Below, piece after piece: positions 11,151 through 21,985 of a stretch of 64,000 nucleotides of DNA; the first letter of the stretch is position 1, and each line of letters starts with the position of its first letter. The position numbers and the translations under genes are program-made. Location of the stretch: positions 104,673,310-104,737,309 of the forward strand of contig JAVMKO010000006.1 in NCBI GenBank assembly GCA_032164245.1, written 5' to 3'. Source of the DNA: Sternotherus odoratus. Lineage: Eukaryota; Chordata; Testudines; Kinosternidae. Under the pieces are notes generated by a model, which was given only the letters and a program-made list of their open reading frames with translations, did not search any database and was not told the origin of the DNA.

Positions 11151-12401
11151 CAGGGCCGGCGACGGGGGGGTACAACGGGTACAGCTGTACCGGGCCCCGG
11201 ACTTCAGGGGGGGCCCCTGAAGTCCGGGGCCCGGTACAGCTGTACCCGTTGTCGCCAGGGGCTGTGAGCGAGGCGCGGCTCGGGCAGCCGCTGCCGTGCT
11301 CACCAGCCCCCTACCCCGGCACCCAGCAGCCTCCCCCGCCACTCTTTGCTTCTCCCGAACACGCGGCCGCAGCACATGCGGGGGTTGGGGCCCGCGGGAG
11401 GTAGGAGACCGGCCCGGGGGGAGGCGGGGACGGGAGATCGGCGGGGGGGGCGGGGGCGGGTGATCGGCCGGGGGGGCGTCGGGAGATCGGCCGGGGGGGG
11501 GCGTCGGGAGATCGGCCGGGGGGGCGTCGGGAGATCGGCCAGGGGGGGCGTCGGGAGATTGGCCGGGGGGGCGGCGTCGGGAGATCGGCTGGGGGGGGCG
11601 TCGGGAGATCGGCCGGGGGGGCGTTGGGAGATCGGCCGGGGGGGGGCGTCGGGAGATCGGCCGGGGGGGCGGCGTCGGGAGATCGGCCGGGGGGGGCGTC
11701 GGGAGATCGGCCGGGGGGGGCGTCGGTGGGAGATCGGCCGGGGGGGGCGTCGGCGGGAGATCGGCGGGGGGGGCGTGGGAGACTGGCGGGGGGGCCCCGC
11801 GGGTGGCGAGAGACTGGCGGGGGCCCCGCGGGTGGCGAGAGACTGGCGGGAGCCCCGCGGGTGGCAGGAGACTGGCGGGAGGAGACTGGCAGGGGGGGGC
11901 CTCGGGCGGCGGGAGACTGGCGGGGGGGCCCACGGGCAGCGGGAGACTGGCGGGGGGGCCCCATGGGCGGCGGGAGACCGGGGGGGCCCCGCAGGCGGTG
12001 GGAGACGGGGGGGGCCCCGCGGGTGGCGGGAGACGGGGGGGGCCCGCGGGTGGTGGGAGACGGGGGGGGCCCGCGGGTGGCGGGAGACGGGGGGGCCCGC
12101 GGGTGGCGGGAGACTGGCGGGGCCCCGTGGGCGGCGGGAGACGGGGGGGGCCCCGCGGGTGGCGGGAGACGGGGGGGGGGCCCGCGGGTGGCGGGAGACG
12201 GGGGGGGCCCCGCGGGTGGCGGGAGACGGGCGGGGCCCCGCGGGTGGCGGGAGACTGGCGGGGGGGGGCGCGGGCGGCGGGAGACTGGCAGGGGGGCCCC
12301 CCGCAGGCGGCAGGAGACTGGCAGGGGGGTGGGGCGCAGGCTGCGGGAGACCGGGAGGGGGGCCCGTACGATCTGCCCCAAAATTCCTGTCGCCGGCCCT
12401 G
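11151..12401. mobile_element. non-autonomous hAT element with internal minisatellites, copy 1
   Basis: The element begins CAGGGCCGGCGAC and ends CCTGTCGCCGGCCCTG, giving terminal inverted repeats of about 16 bp. It is flanked by a perfect 8-bp duplication ACTGCACA (11143-11150 and 12402-12409), the hAT signature. Just inside the left end is a perfect inverted repeat with 39-bp arms (11172-11210 and 11214-11252). The rest is G-rich tandem repeat. The left part carries units with GGGAGATCGGCCGGGGGG (about 24 bp). The right part carries units of about 28-32 bp around GGTGGCGGGAGAC. Open frames of up to 445 codons here are repeat artefacts. Confidence 0.9.
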
Positions 12402-12529
12402 ACTGCACACCTGACATATAAATGACTTTAATGGTGCGTGTTGTAACAACAACAGAACCTAGTGAAAATGTCCCTGCAATGGTGACTGTCTAGAGCATTT
12501 TCTAGAATTTATTGCCAATGATGATACTA

Positions 12530-12960
12530 CAGGAGCCAGTATGACAAATGTGCTTCCTAAAAAGCTGGAAGATACGGGAATTGCGAGAGCTGACATGAGA
12601 GGTCAGGGCTACAATAATGGTGCCAACATGAGAGGAAAGAACAGAGGAGCGCAGACTCGGATCTGAGAGTTAAACCCTCGAGTTTGTTTTGTCCCGTGCA
12701 GTTTTCATTCATTGAACTTGGTGGTTAGTGATGCAGCATCAGCCGCTAGTGAGGCTGCTGAATCTTTTAATGTACTTCAAAGCATCTGTGTCTTTTTCTC
12801 TGCATCAACTCCTCGATGGCAACTTTTGAAGCAACATCTGGAAACATCCTCTCTGACACCGAAACCCCTGAGTGCCACACGATGGGAAGTCGAGTGGGGG
12901 TGATAAAGCCTATCAAACACCAAATTGGGAAGTCCTGGCACACAGACAACCCGCCAACCT
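12530..12960 (+). pseudogene. hAT transposase remnant, central part (copy 1)
   Basis: Translation gives DTGIARADMRGQGYNNGANM, then a piece with SLNLVVSDAASAASEAAESF and VFFSAST, then LSATRWE. These are in the order and spacing of the RNase-H-like core of ZMYM1-type hAT transposases. A stop (TGA near 12664) falls after the first piece. The same segment occurs again in the second unit of the tandem duplication. Confidence 0.7.
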
Positions 12961-13171
12961 TAAGCAGATTCTCACCAACAACAGCTGATGGCTAAGTTGA
13001 TGCTGTACCCCAGGAGCATCTAAGAGTCACCCCCCAAGAAATGTGCACACACTACTACCTTGGAAAACAATTCCAAATGAGATCACACCGTTACTGGCAA
13101 CAAAAGTCAAATGGAAGATTGTGGCAGATCTTAAGTCAGCAAGATATTACCCTGTTAGTCTGGACTGCACA

Positions 13172-14494
13172 CAGGGCCGGCAACAGGGGGGTACAACGGG
13201 TACAGCTGTACCGGGCCCCGGACTTCACGGGGGGGCCCCTGAAGTCCGGGGCCCGGTACAGCTGTACCCGTTGTCGCCAGGGGCTGTGAGCGAGGCGCGG
13301 CTCGGGCAGCCACTGCCGTGCTCACCAGCCCCCTACCCCGGCACCCAGCAGCCTCCCCCGCCACTCTTTGCTTCTCCCGAACACGCGGCCGCAGCACATG
13401 CGGGGGTTGGGGCCCGCGGGAGGTAGGAGACCGGCCCGGGGGGAGGCGGGGACGGGAGATCGGCGGGGGGGGGCGGGGGCGGGTGATCGGCCGGGGGGGC
13501 GTCGGGAGATCGGCCGGGGGGGGGGGCGTCGGGAGATCGGCCGGGGGGGCGTCGGGAGATCGGCCGGGGGGGCGTCGGGAGATCGGCCGGGGGGGGGGCG
13601 TCGGGAGATCGGCCGGGGGGGCGGCGTCGGGAGATCGGCCGGGGGGGGCGTCGGGAGATCGGCCGGGGGGGCGTCGGGAGATCGGCCGGGAGATCGGCTG
13701 GGGGGGCGGCGTCGGGAGATCGGCCGGGGGGGGCGTCGGGAGATCGGCCGGGGGGGGCGTCGGCGGGAGATCGGCCGGGGGGGGCGTCGGCGGGAGATCG
13801 GCGGGGGGGGGCGTGGGAGACTGGCGGGGGGGCCCCGCAGGTGGCGAGAGACTGGCGGGGGCCCCGCGGGTGGCGAGAGACTGGCGGGGGCCCCGCGGGT
13901 GGCAGGAGACTGGCGGGAGGAGACTGGCAGGGGGGGCCTCGGGCGGCGGGAGACTGGCGGGGGGGCCCACGGGCAGCGGGAGACTGGCGGGGGGGCCCCA
14001 TGGGCGGCGGGAGACGGGGGGGGCCCCGCAGGCGGCGGGAGACGGGGGGGGCCCCGCGGGTGGCGGGAGACGGGGGGGCCCACGGGTGGCGGGAGACGGG
14101 GGGGCCCGCAGGTGGCGGGAGACTGGCGGGGCCCCGTGGGCGGCGGGAGACGGGGGGGGCCCCGCGGGTGGCGGGAGACGGGGGGAGGGGGCCCGCGGGT
14201 GGTGGGAGACGGGGGGGGCCCGCGGGTGGCGGGAGACGGGCGGGGCCCCACGGGTGGCGGGAGACTGGCGGGGCCCCGCGGGTGGCGGGAGACGGGCGGT
14301 GCCCCGCGGGTGGCGGGAGACGGGCGGGGCCCCGCGGGTGGCGGGAGACTGGCGGGGCCCCGCGGGTGGCGGGAGACTGGCAGGGGGGCCCCCCCGCAGG
14401 CGGCAGGAGACTGGCAGGGGGGTGGGGCGCAGGCTGCGGGAGACCGGGAGGGGGGCCCGTACGATCTGCCCCAAAATTCCTGTCGCCGGCCCTG
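13172..14494. mobile_element. non-autonomous hAT element with internal minisatellites, copy 2
   Basis: Same element as at 11151, with the same ACTGCACA duplication (13164-13171 and 14495-14502). It is 1323 bp against 1251 bp in copy 1. It differs in repeat number and in a few bases of the head hairpin (a C replaces a G near 13228). It was copied by the tandem duplication and was not a second insertion. Confidence 0.9.
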
Positions 14495-14625
14495 ACTGCA
14501 CACCTGACATATAAATGACTTTAATGGTGCGTGTTGTAACAACAACAGAACCTAGTGAAAATGTCCCTGCAATGGTGACTGTCTAGAGCATTTTCTAGAA
14601 TTTATTGCCAATGATGATACTACAG

Positions 14626-15020
14626 GAGCCGGTATGACAAATGTGCTTCCTAAAAAGCTGGAAGATACGGGAATTGCGAGAGCTGACATGAGAGGTCAGG
14701 GCTACAATAATGGTGCCAACATGAGAGGAAAGAACAGAAGAGCGCAGACTCGGATCTGAGAGTTAAACCCTCGAGTTTGTTTTGTCCCATGCAGTTTTCA
14801 TTCATTGAACTTGGTGGTTAGTGATGCAGCATCAGCCGCTAGTGAGGCTGCTGAATCTTTTAATGTACTTCAAAGCATCTGTGTCTTTTTCTCTGCATCA
14901 ACTCATCGATGGCAACTTTTGAAGCAACATCTGGAAACATCCTCTCTGACACCGAAACCCCTGAGTGCCACACGATGGGAAGTCGAGTGGGGGTGATAAA
15001 GCCTATCAAACACCAAATTG
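14626..15020 (+). pseudogene. hAT transposase remnant, central part (copy 2)
   Basis: Second copy of the RNase-H-like core. Here the frame continues past LSATRWE-equivalent codons into SRVGVIKPIKHQIGK before hitting PLE sequence. This marks the PLE insertion point in the transposase at roughly 15010-15025. Confidence 0.65.
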
Positions 15021-15838
15021 GGAAGTCCTGGCACACAGACAACCCGCCAACCTTAAGCAGATTCTCACCAGCAACAGCACACCGTGCCATAACAACTCCA
15101 ACTCAGGAACCAATCCATGCAACAAACCTCGATGCCAACTCTGCCCACATATCTACACCAGCAACATCATCACAGGACCTAACCAGATCAGGCACACCAT
15201 CGCTGGTTCATTCACCTGCACATCTACCAATGTCATATATGCCATTATATGTCACCAATGTCCCTCTGCTATGTACATCCGCCAAACTGGACAGTCCCTA
15301 CGAAAAAGGATAAATGGACACAAATCAGATATCAGGAATGGCAATATACAAAAACCTGTAGGAGAACACTTCAACCTGCCTGGACACACAATTACAGATT
15401 TAAAAGTCACCATATTGCAGCAAAAAATCTTCAAGACCAGACTGCAAAGAGAAACAGGAGAGCTGCAATTCATTTGCAAATTTGACACAATCAATCTGGG
15501 ATTGAACAAAGATCTTGAATGGCTTGCTAATTACAAAAACAGCTTGTCCTCTCTCTGAGTTCACACCTCCAATTCAGCTGCTAGAGGAATACCTCACCCT
15601 TCCTGATTTGAGATAACAAGCAGGTTCAGGCTCATTGGACTAACCTTGTTACCTCCTATCTGGTTCTTGCCTACTTATCTATACCTGCCCCTGGACACTT
15701 CCACTGCTTGCATCTGACGAAGTGGGTATTAGCCCACGAAAGCTTATGCTTCAATACTTTAGTTAGTCTTTAAAGTGCCACAGGACTCTTTGTTACCTCT
15801 GCTATTCCAGACTAACACGGCTACCTCTCTGATTCTGT
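15020..15838 (+). mobile_element. Penelope-like element, 3' end with GIY-YIG domain
   Basis: The open frame to the stop at 15556-15558 holds the PLE linker-finger NPCNKPRCQLCPHI. It is followed by a GIY-YIG endonuclease-like stretch with VIYAIICHQC, MYIRQTGQSLRKRINGHKSD and GEHFNLPGH. PLE proteins join a reverse transcriptase to a GIY-YIG endonuclease; only the C-terminal part is present here, so this is a 5'-truncated insertion. The non-coding tail carries a hammerhead-like core at 15714-15751 and ends in the common reptile tail ccagactaacacggctacct. It splits the hAT transposase remnant. Confidence 0.8.
15714..15751 (+). ncRNA. hammerhead-ribozyme-like core in the PLE tail
   Basis: Box CTGACGA (15714-15720), stem II arms GTGGG (15722-15726) and CCCAC (15733-15737) with a 6-nt loop, box GAAA (15738-15741), then a short stem III (A-GC, loop TTAT, GC-T) ending at 15750. 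This order is that of a type I hammerhead. One A (15721) between the first box and stem II is unpaired, and no good stem I partner is evident in this single copy. Hammerheads are known in PLE tails. Activity of this copy is unproven. Confidence 0.65.
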
Positions 15839-16023
15839 TCATGGGAGAAGAGTGGCAGAGGGAAATGGAATCACCAGAAACATACATAACATCAAATTCC
15901 TGGGTGGCTTAGTGTTGTGGCATGACATACTGTTTGGAGTCTCTTGCTTACAACATTTATTTCAAGGTTTTGACCTTAATATATACCTGGAGCAATGGAA
16001 GAACTGGACAAAGCGAAGTCGTA
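15835..16023 (+). pseudogene. hAT transposase remnant continuing after the PLE
   Basis: Translation gives HNIKFLGGLVLWHDILFGVS and QGFDLNIYLEQWKNWTK, the block that follows the catalytic core in ZMYM1-like hAT proteins. It shows that the PLE landed inside the transposase gene. Confidence 0.65.
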
Positions 16024-16024
16024 C

Positions 16025-16270
16025 TTCATAGACTCATGGACTTTAAGGTCAGAAGGGACCATTATAATAATCTAGTCTGACCTCCTGCACAACGCAGGCC
16101 ACAGAATCTAACCCACCCACTCCTGTAATAAACCTCTCACCTATGTCTGAGCTATTGAAGTCCTCAGATCACAGTTTAAAGACTTCAAGGTGCAGAGAAT
16201 CCTCCAACAAGTGACCCGTGCGCTACGCTGCAGAGGAAGGCAAAAAACTCCCAGGGCCTCCGCCAATCTG
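16025..16270 (-). mobile_element. CR1-like LINE fragment, reverse orientation
   Basis: Starts ttcatagactcatggacttt, then gtcagaagggaccattataa and tctagtctgacctcctgcac, a CR1 tail variant read in reverse. It separates two further pieces of the hAT transposase. Confidence 0.75.
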
Positions 16271-16544
16271 AACCCTGAGCTTGTGGGCAAGACACCAGCC
16301 ATTCTAAGAAAACAAAACAACAAAAACAAAAATGGCCATTTTCCAAAAAAAGACTTGTAAATAAATCCAGGCCAAAAACTATTTAAAATGTTTATGGTAA
16401 AATGATTTTAATTAGTCAAATTAGCTAAAAACATAAGGGGTTTTATTAATACCTAACCCCCCAAAAAAGGGATATTTGTTATTTGAAAGCTAATTAGGGA
16501 GGGCAATACATGCTGAAGGTGCTTATTTAAAAACACGGGCACAG

Positions 16545-17250
16545 CCTGTGGAATAAGACACCACTCAGATGAGAGATTTCAAAATGTTCAGAAAAGTGCA
16601 CAGAAGTTGGTAGAGGAACTTCACACTGAAGCTATTTCCCCACCCATTCAAGAATAAGAGAGTCACCAAAGAAGACATTTTGATTATGAGGCAGGGGATT
16701 AGAGACCCCAAACAACAATTCAAAGTTGAATTCTTTAATCAGCTGCTAGATTGTGCAATACGGTCAGTTGGAGAACATTTCACTCAGCTCAAGGATCACA
16801 GCAGTATATTTGGGATGTTGTAGGATATTCCAAATCTCCTCACTATACACCAGGAATGCAGGGCACTAGAGACAGTGTTGACACATGATGGCATGTGTGA
16901 TAATGATGTGAGTGATTTAGGTGATGAACTGAAAGCACTTTCAAGATAAATTTCATCAGGAACAACTCCAAAGGCTGTTCTGGAATATATGTGCACAAAT
17001 AAGATGACCATCCTCTTTCCAAATGCTTTTGTTGCTCTGCACATCTAGCACTTCCTATCAGAGTTGCCAGTGGAGAACGCAGCTTATCCAAGCTGAAGTT
17101 AATAAAAAACCATCTACACTTCATAATGACTCGGGAGAGGCTGGTCAGCTTTGCAACCATCTCAGCAGAGCATGAGCTGGGCCCAGACTTGTGGACCTTC
17201 AGGAAGCAGAAGCAGTTCAAATCTCTGCAACCAAGAAGGCCCGGAAAGCA
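16545..17250 (+). pseudogene. hAT transposase remnant, C-terminal dimerisation region
   Basis: Pieces in changing frames include VTKEDILIMRQGIRDPKQQF, then FPNAFVALHI, then words corresponding to VASGERSLSKLKLIKNHLHF and MTRERLVSFATISAEHEL. The last two are the highly conserved hAT dimerisation block. Frameshifts and stops make it non-functional. With the parts from 10.1 kb onward it reconstructs the order of a single ZMYM1-like hAT transposase. Confidence 0.75.
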
Positions 17251-17345
17251 CCACTTTGATTATTCAAACAAATAACTATGCCAGTGTTTACTATGCAGAC
17301 AAGAAAAGTTACATTTGCTCTTCAGTCGGTGCCAGCTTTAGATGA

Positions 17346-18344
17346 GGAGAAATATCGTTCTACAGATGAGTAGAAACACAATCCATGACAAAACAGCAAA
17401 AGCAAATGTAGTGGCTGTCTCAGCCAACGCAAGACACATCTGGACACAAGCGTCCCCTCACCTGACCTCCTGCAAAAGATTCACATCTCTTGTAATCAGA
17501 ACTGGTGGAACTAGATCCGGAGATGGTATAGACTGGAATAGCCTGAGGATCAGTAAATCAAGACCTTTAATATTCTGAGTGTCTATTGTGTTTTAAGTCT
17601 TTGATAAATAAAAAAAAATACTTGATGAACAATCTATGTGCATGAATATTCTCTCATGTCTCTTGGATTATGTGTCTTTTGATCAAACTACCTCTCCTGG
17701 GCAACTTCTTGTTACTTTCTGACTCAGGCTATATTTGCTCACCAATGGCTGTTCATGTTGGCTGTCCCTTTGCGGAGCTGTCTCTGAAACCCAGGACTCC
17801 ACACAGGCACAAACTCCAGCTCCTTTTGGGGGTTGTTCTCCCTCCCAGCACTGATTCCTCCCCTGCCCCCTTTTCCTCAAGGGCTGTGGTCTGTGGTCTC
17901 TGGGCTAAGAGTGTCTACTCTCTCATCAGCGGCTCCTTTTCCCAGCAGTTTTCCCTCCCCTATAAACATAATAAATAGAGTGTTACTATAGGTGTTAGCA
18001 TCTCACCAGAGATCACTGTTCATAGAGTGAAATATGGAAACCTAGTTCATGTCTGTGTAGAAGGAAAGTTTGGGAAGGGGGCATTCCCAGAACATTCCCA
18101 GAATGTTAACACAGTCAAAGAACTGTGGACCAAAACAGAAGCAAGTTGCAAAGCTGGTGACTCGCTCTCCCCAAAAGATCCCTAGCCCCAACTTTGAATC
18201 AAAATATTTCCAGAGTAAATGTTCTTCAGAAGATACCAAGAGGACCTGACCTCTTTCAAAACAGCTTCTATCTTCTATTGTTCTTGAGGACGACAGGGTG
18301 CAAATGCCCTTTGAAAGGAAATGACTCTCTGTGCTGGGGACATG
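17346..18344. other. no gene recognised
   Basis: Mixed-composition sequence with short open frames. No domain, clear repeat family or RNA gene was seen. Confidence 0.5.
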
Positions 18345-18520
18345 CAGGGCCGGCGACAGGGGGGTACAATGGGTACAGCTGTACCGGGCCCCGGACTTAA
18401 GGGGGGGACTTAAGGGCGGGAGACCGGCCGGGGGGGGGGGGGGCACGGGCGGCGGGAGACCGGGAGGGGGGGCCCGCACGATCTGCGTACGGGGCCCCAA
18501 AATTCCTGTCGCCGGCCCTG
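18345..18520. mobile_element. short hAT element of the same family, 176 bp
   Basis: Same terminal repeats (CAGGGCCGGCGACAGG and CCTGTCGCCGGCCCTG) as at 11151 and 13172, with an independent perfect 8-bp duplication GGGACATG (18337-18344 and 18521-18528). It has one GGGTACAGCTGTACC arm only and almost none of the minisatellite. It therefore shows the compact form of the family. Confidence 0.92.
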
Positions 18521-18528
18521 GGGACATG

Positions 18529-21500
18529 GGACACCAGCTTCTGTGAGGGTAGCTTGACTTTACTGCAGTAGACTGCAGCTTGTCTTTAGGCAGTAGACAA
18601 ATGAAAACAGTCTGGAATGCATAGAAAAGTATGCCCTTAATGTGTATATAGTGCATCTATAACCCACTGGTTGGTAGGCGTTATGGGAGTCCCGTTCAGT
18701 GCCTGATGTAAAGAGGATGTGCTTCTGTTATACCCCATTGCGTCAATGGCTGGTTCTTTAGCCAAGTGGCAGACACTCCTGTTTTGCATTCTAGAGAGGC
18801 CCAGTTCAGTGCTTCTTGTTGGTTAACATGATAACTGTCACTCATATGAATTACTGTATCATCATCAATTGTAGGATCATGTCCCATACCTGAAATAGTT
18901 TATTCTTATAAATAAATCTAAATCATGCAATTGACAAGTTGTTAGACTCCATTGTGACTGCACCGTAGTTAATGCACTTACTCTCAAAATAACCCAGTGG
19001 GAGAGGGTGCAGAATTTGGCTTAGTGTCCCTTAAAACCATTCCCATGAAAATGATGCTACACTTCCTATGTAGACAATGCTGAGCAAGTGAAATATAACA
19101 CCACAGAATACTTATGAAAATGAGCTTGCATGGATGGTGATTTAGAAATAAATTACTATGTGAATTGTTAAAAGACTATGACTCTATCAGTAATGTTTTG
19201 TTAATACACTTCACTGTGAAGGGGACATATTCAGTTAAGTAAAATAACAGGGAAAAAGACCTAAAAAGTTATTTTCAAAAACCGCTCGCTGCCCCAGATC
19301 CACCCAAGACTTAGTTCTTTGGTAATTTCATTGATATAGGGAAGGTCTGAGCTGGGTTATTTAGGGAGAAAAAGATGCTGGACATTTTTAAAGGACATAT
19401 TTTTAAATTAATTTAAACTCAGTCATTAACTAACAGATGCACTAGCAAATTCTCAGAAAATTAATTCTGTAGTCAGGGTGCAGTGCTGTAAATATGAGGA
19501 GGAAATAGCTGAAATATCTCAAGAGGCACCAACTGGTCACAGATGGATTAATAGGGGAGTACAAGGAAACTAGTTAAAATGGTCAGCATGAAAGGCAGTG
19601 ACCTCAGCCACACCACAGTGAATCTTTGCTTACGTGGAAGCAAACTCAGCCTTATCTGTAACACTACCTTGGTGCAATACAGCACATACTTCGTACTTGG
19701 AGACACATGCACATTTTTTTCAGTGTTGCAGAAAAGTTAGTCATTTACTTCTGCTTTATTGGTTAGAAATATATTGATAATGTTCATGTCATTTGCATAT
19801 ATGAATATATTTTGCACTCCTGATCTTATTAAAGACATGTGGCAAAACTTGAATTGACTTCAAATTACCCGAACTCTAACAGTGCATATGCAGAAGGGTA
19901 AAGAGTTAAGATTGCACCTGTACATTTAACTTTGCTGATTCCTAACTCTTGTGTAACACTGGTAAATCTGTTTGTCATCAATGTAGCCCTTTCTTTGGTT
20001 AGGACCAGAATGTGATCTATTGGCACCCATGTTGAGTCCAACTTCCTCTGATGTTTCATGGGGAAATCAAAGGAAACCAAACTCCAAATATTTGGGTGGG
20101 ACATTTTCAATGCGTGGTGAAATCTGGAACCTAAAACCCTACAGATTTTAATAACATTTCTTCAACCCCAAAATATTTATATAGACAGGGGAAGAACTGA
20201 TGTTTTGGTTTTCTAAAAACTGTGATGGTCATTGGGGAGAAAGCTACGTGAAGTTTCCCACAAAATTTAAAATGCAATTATCATTAAAAATGATAAAAAG
20301 TAATTAGAATTTAAAATGTGCAACCAGCTTTAATGCTGCTCCATGAATCAGGTGCAATCTGAGGATTAAATTACTTCCCAATGAGAGACTGTCTAAGAAT
20401 CTTGTCTATCATGAATAATTTCAACACTGTTGGCTTCCTATTATTTCAGCTTTCCAGCCTTCTAGCTACATTTCACTTTGACTAACCAATAAATAAGATA
20501 AAATAGGTTTACATTAAAAAGAAGATGCTTCCAGCTCAGGAAAGTAAAGTGGTTTCCTCCATTATTTATCCCAGCTTGGTTCAAATATAGCCCCGTGAAA
20601 CCTACCTGCTGATGGAAGCTGGTATTTACTGAAAGACTTCGCAGGATTTACATTAGTAAAAGGACGGAGTTTTAAGATTAAGTGTTTATTACTAGTTTAT
20701 AAAGCCAAGACAGATTCCCTGGAGTTTTCAGATCTCTTGATGACAGAATCGCACAATTAAGTGACTAAGATTCATGTAGCAGGCAAACATTTTTTTGGTT
20801 ACAGAATAATTGCCCTCAGATATATTGTTCTGTTGGGGCTGGGGGTGTGAGAAGAGATTTTTACTAATCTGCCCACTATTTCTCATCCTGTGTTCTTTCA
20901 CAAGGATAACTGAGCTTCCAAATTTGGGTGGAAGGAGGTCCAAAATAGAGCTCCAATTTTGGACTCTATTCTCTATAAATTTATATCACCATAATATCTG
21001 AGCATCTTCCTGCCGTGTATTGAGTGACATGGTAGTTTGTTCTGACTTCTTCTTTCCCCATTACTCCCAGGGGAATTCTGGGAGTACACATTGCACAATA
21101 CACAGTTCACACCACATTAATGTTCTGTGCAGAATTTCCTCCACCTCCCCCCGATTTGGCCTTGCAGAGCCACTAGCTGCCACTAGGGGCCACTGAACCA
21201 AGCAGAGCCCAGCTCCTGGCTTGCATAGAAGATGCTGCCAGGGTAGGAGATGGAAATGAAGGGTTGCTGGCATGCCCTGAAAGAAAGAGGTGACATGCAG
21301 GAAACCCCATACATACAAGCACAGGACCCAGCATCAGGTTCTTTCTCCTTCTGGATCCCCAGACTTTGGAAAGGGAGGGGTGTGAGTGTCTAGGCTGGGA
21401 TGGCTGCATACGTCTACCCAGCAGAAAAACACATTTAGCAGGGAGTCTCATAATCTGGGCCTACAGACTTGGGTCTGTGCTGCAGGGCTAAAAAGAGCCA

Positions 21501-21640
21501 AGTAGACGTTCCTACCAGGCTTGTGAAACCTAGCAAAGGGGTGGAACTGAGATCCAGAGAAGGAGTGTCTGGGTGGCTATTTTTAGCCCTGTAGCATGAG
21601 CCAGTATATATAGATCCAGACTTGGAGACTTGCTCCTGTG
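18529..21640. other. AT-rich intergenic sequence, no gene seen
   Basis: Open frames are all short and without recognisable domains. No tRNA, rRNA or clear repeat was recognised. From about 21060 the base composition rises in GC. Confidence 0.55.
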
Positions 21641-21642
21641 GC

Positions 21643-21663
21643 TTTTTTTTTTTTTTTTTTTTT
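21643..21663. repeat. poly-T tract
   Basis: An uninterrupted T run next to a reversed MIR-like SINE. Confidence 0.85.
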
Positions 21664-21674
21664 GCAGTGTAGCT

Positions 21675-21800
21675 ATACCCTCTGTGCCTCAGTTTCCCCA
21701 TCTGTAAAATGGGAATAATAGCCCTGCCCTGCCCCACAGAGGTATTTGAGTGTGAATACATGAAAGATTGTGAGGTTCACAGGTACTATGATAATCGGGG
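21675..21800 (-). mobile_element. MIR-like SINE, reverse orientation
   Basis: The words gcctcagtttccccatctgt and aaaatgggaataatagccct are the reverse complement of the MIR body. Confidence 0.75.
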
Positions 21801-21811
21801 CATATAAACAC

Positions 21812-21985
21812 CATAGAGACGGGAGGTGGTGGAATCTCTTTCCTTAGAGGTTTTTAAGGTCAAAGGCTTGACAAAGCCCTGGCTGGGATGTTTTAGTTGG
21901 TGGTTGGTCCTGCTTTGAGCAGAAGGTTGGACTAGATGACCTCCTGAGGTCCCTTCCAACCCAGATATTCTGTGATTCTATGATA
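21812..21985 (+). mobile_element. CR1 LINE 3' end
   Basis: Contains ggtggtggaatctctttcct, agaaggttggactagatgac and gaggtcccttccaacccaga. It ends tgtgattctatgataa, the complete CR1 terminus in forward orientation. Confidence 0.88.

Larger units (their letters stand above)
10962..12982. repeat. unit 1 of a ~2.0-kb tandem duplication
   Basis: The segment starting agctgatggctaagttgatg is repeated at 12983 with an offset of exactly 2021 bp up to the inserted hAT element. The offset becomes 2093 bp after it, because the internal minisatellites differ in length. The unit holds part of the dead hAT transposase, the swollen hAT miniature element and the first bases of a PLE. Its right junction shows AGC microhomology. 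Confidence 0.9.
12983..15076. repeat. unit 2 of the ~2.0-kb tandem duplication
   Basis: This is a near-identical copy of 10962-12982 with few substitutions, about 72 bp longer because the minisatellites differ. Its end runs without a break into the rest of the PLE, so it preserves the original right-hand context. Confidence 0.9.

Noticed and set aside
11115..14545. Very long open frames (up to 451 codons) on both strands
   Set aside because: They follow the internal arrays of the hAT element; GC-rich repeats with few stop codons explain them.
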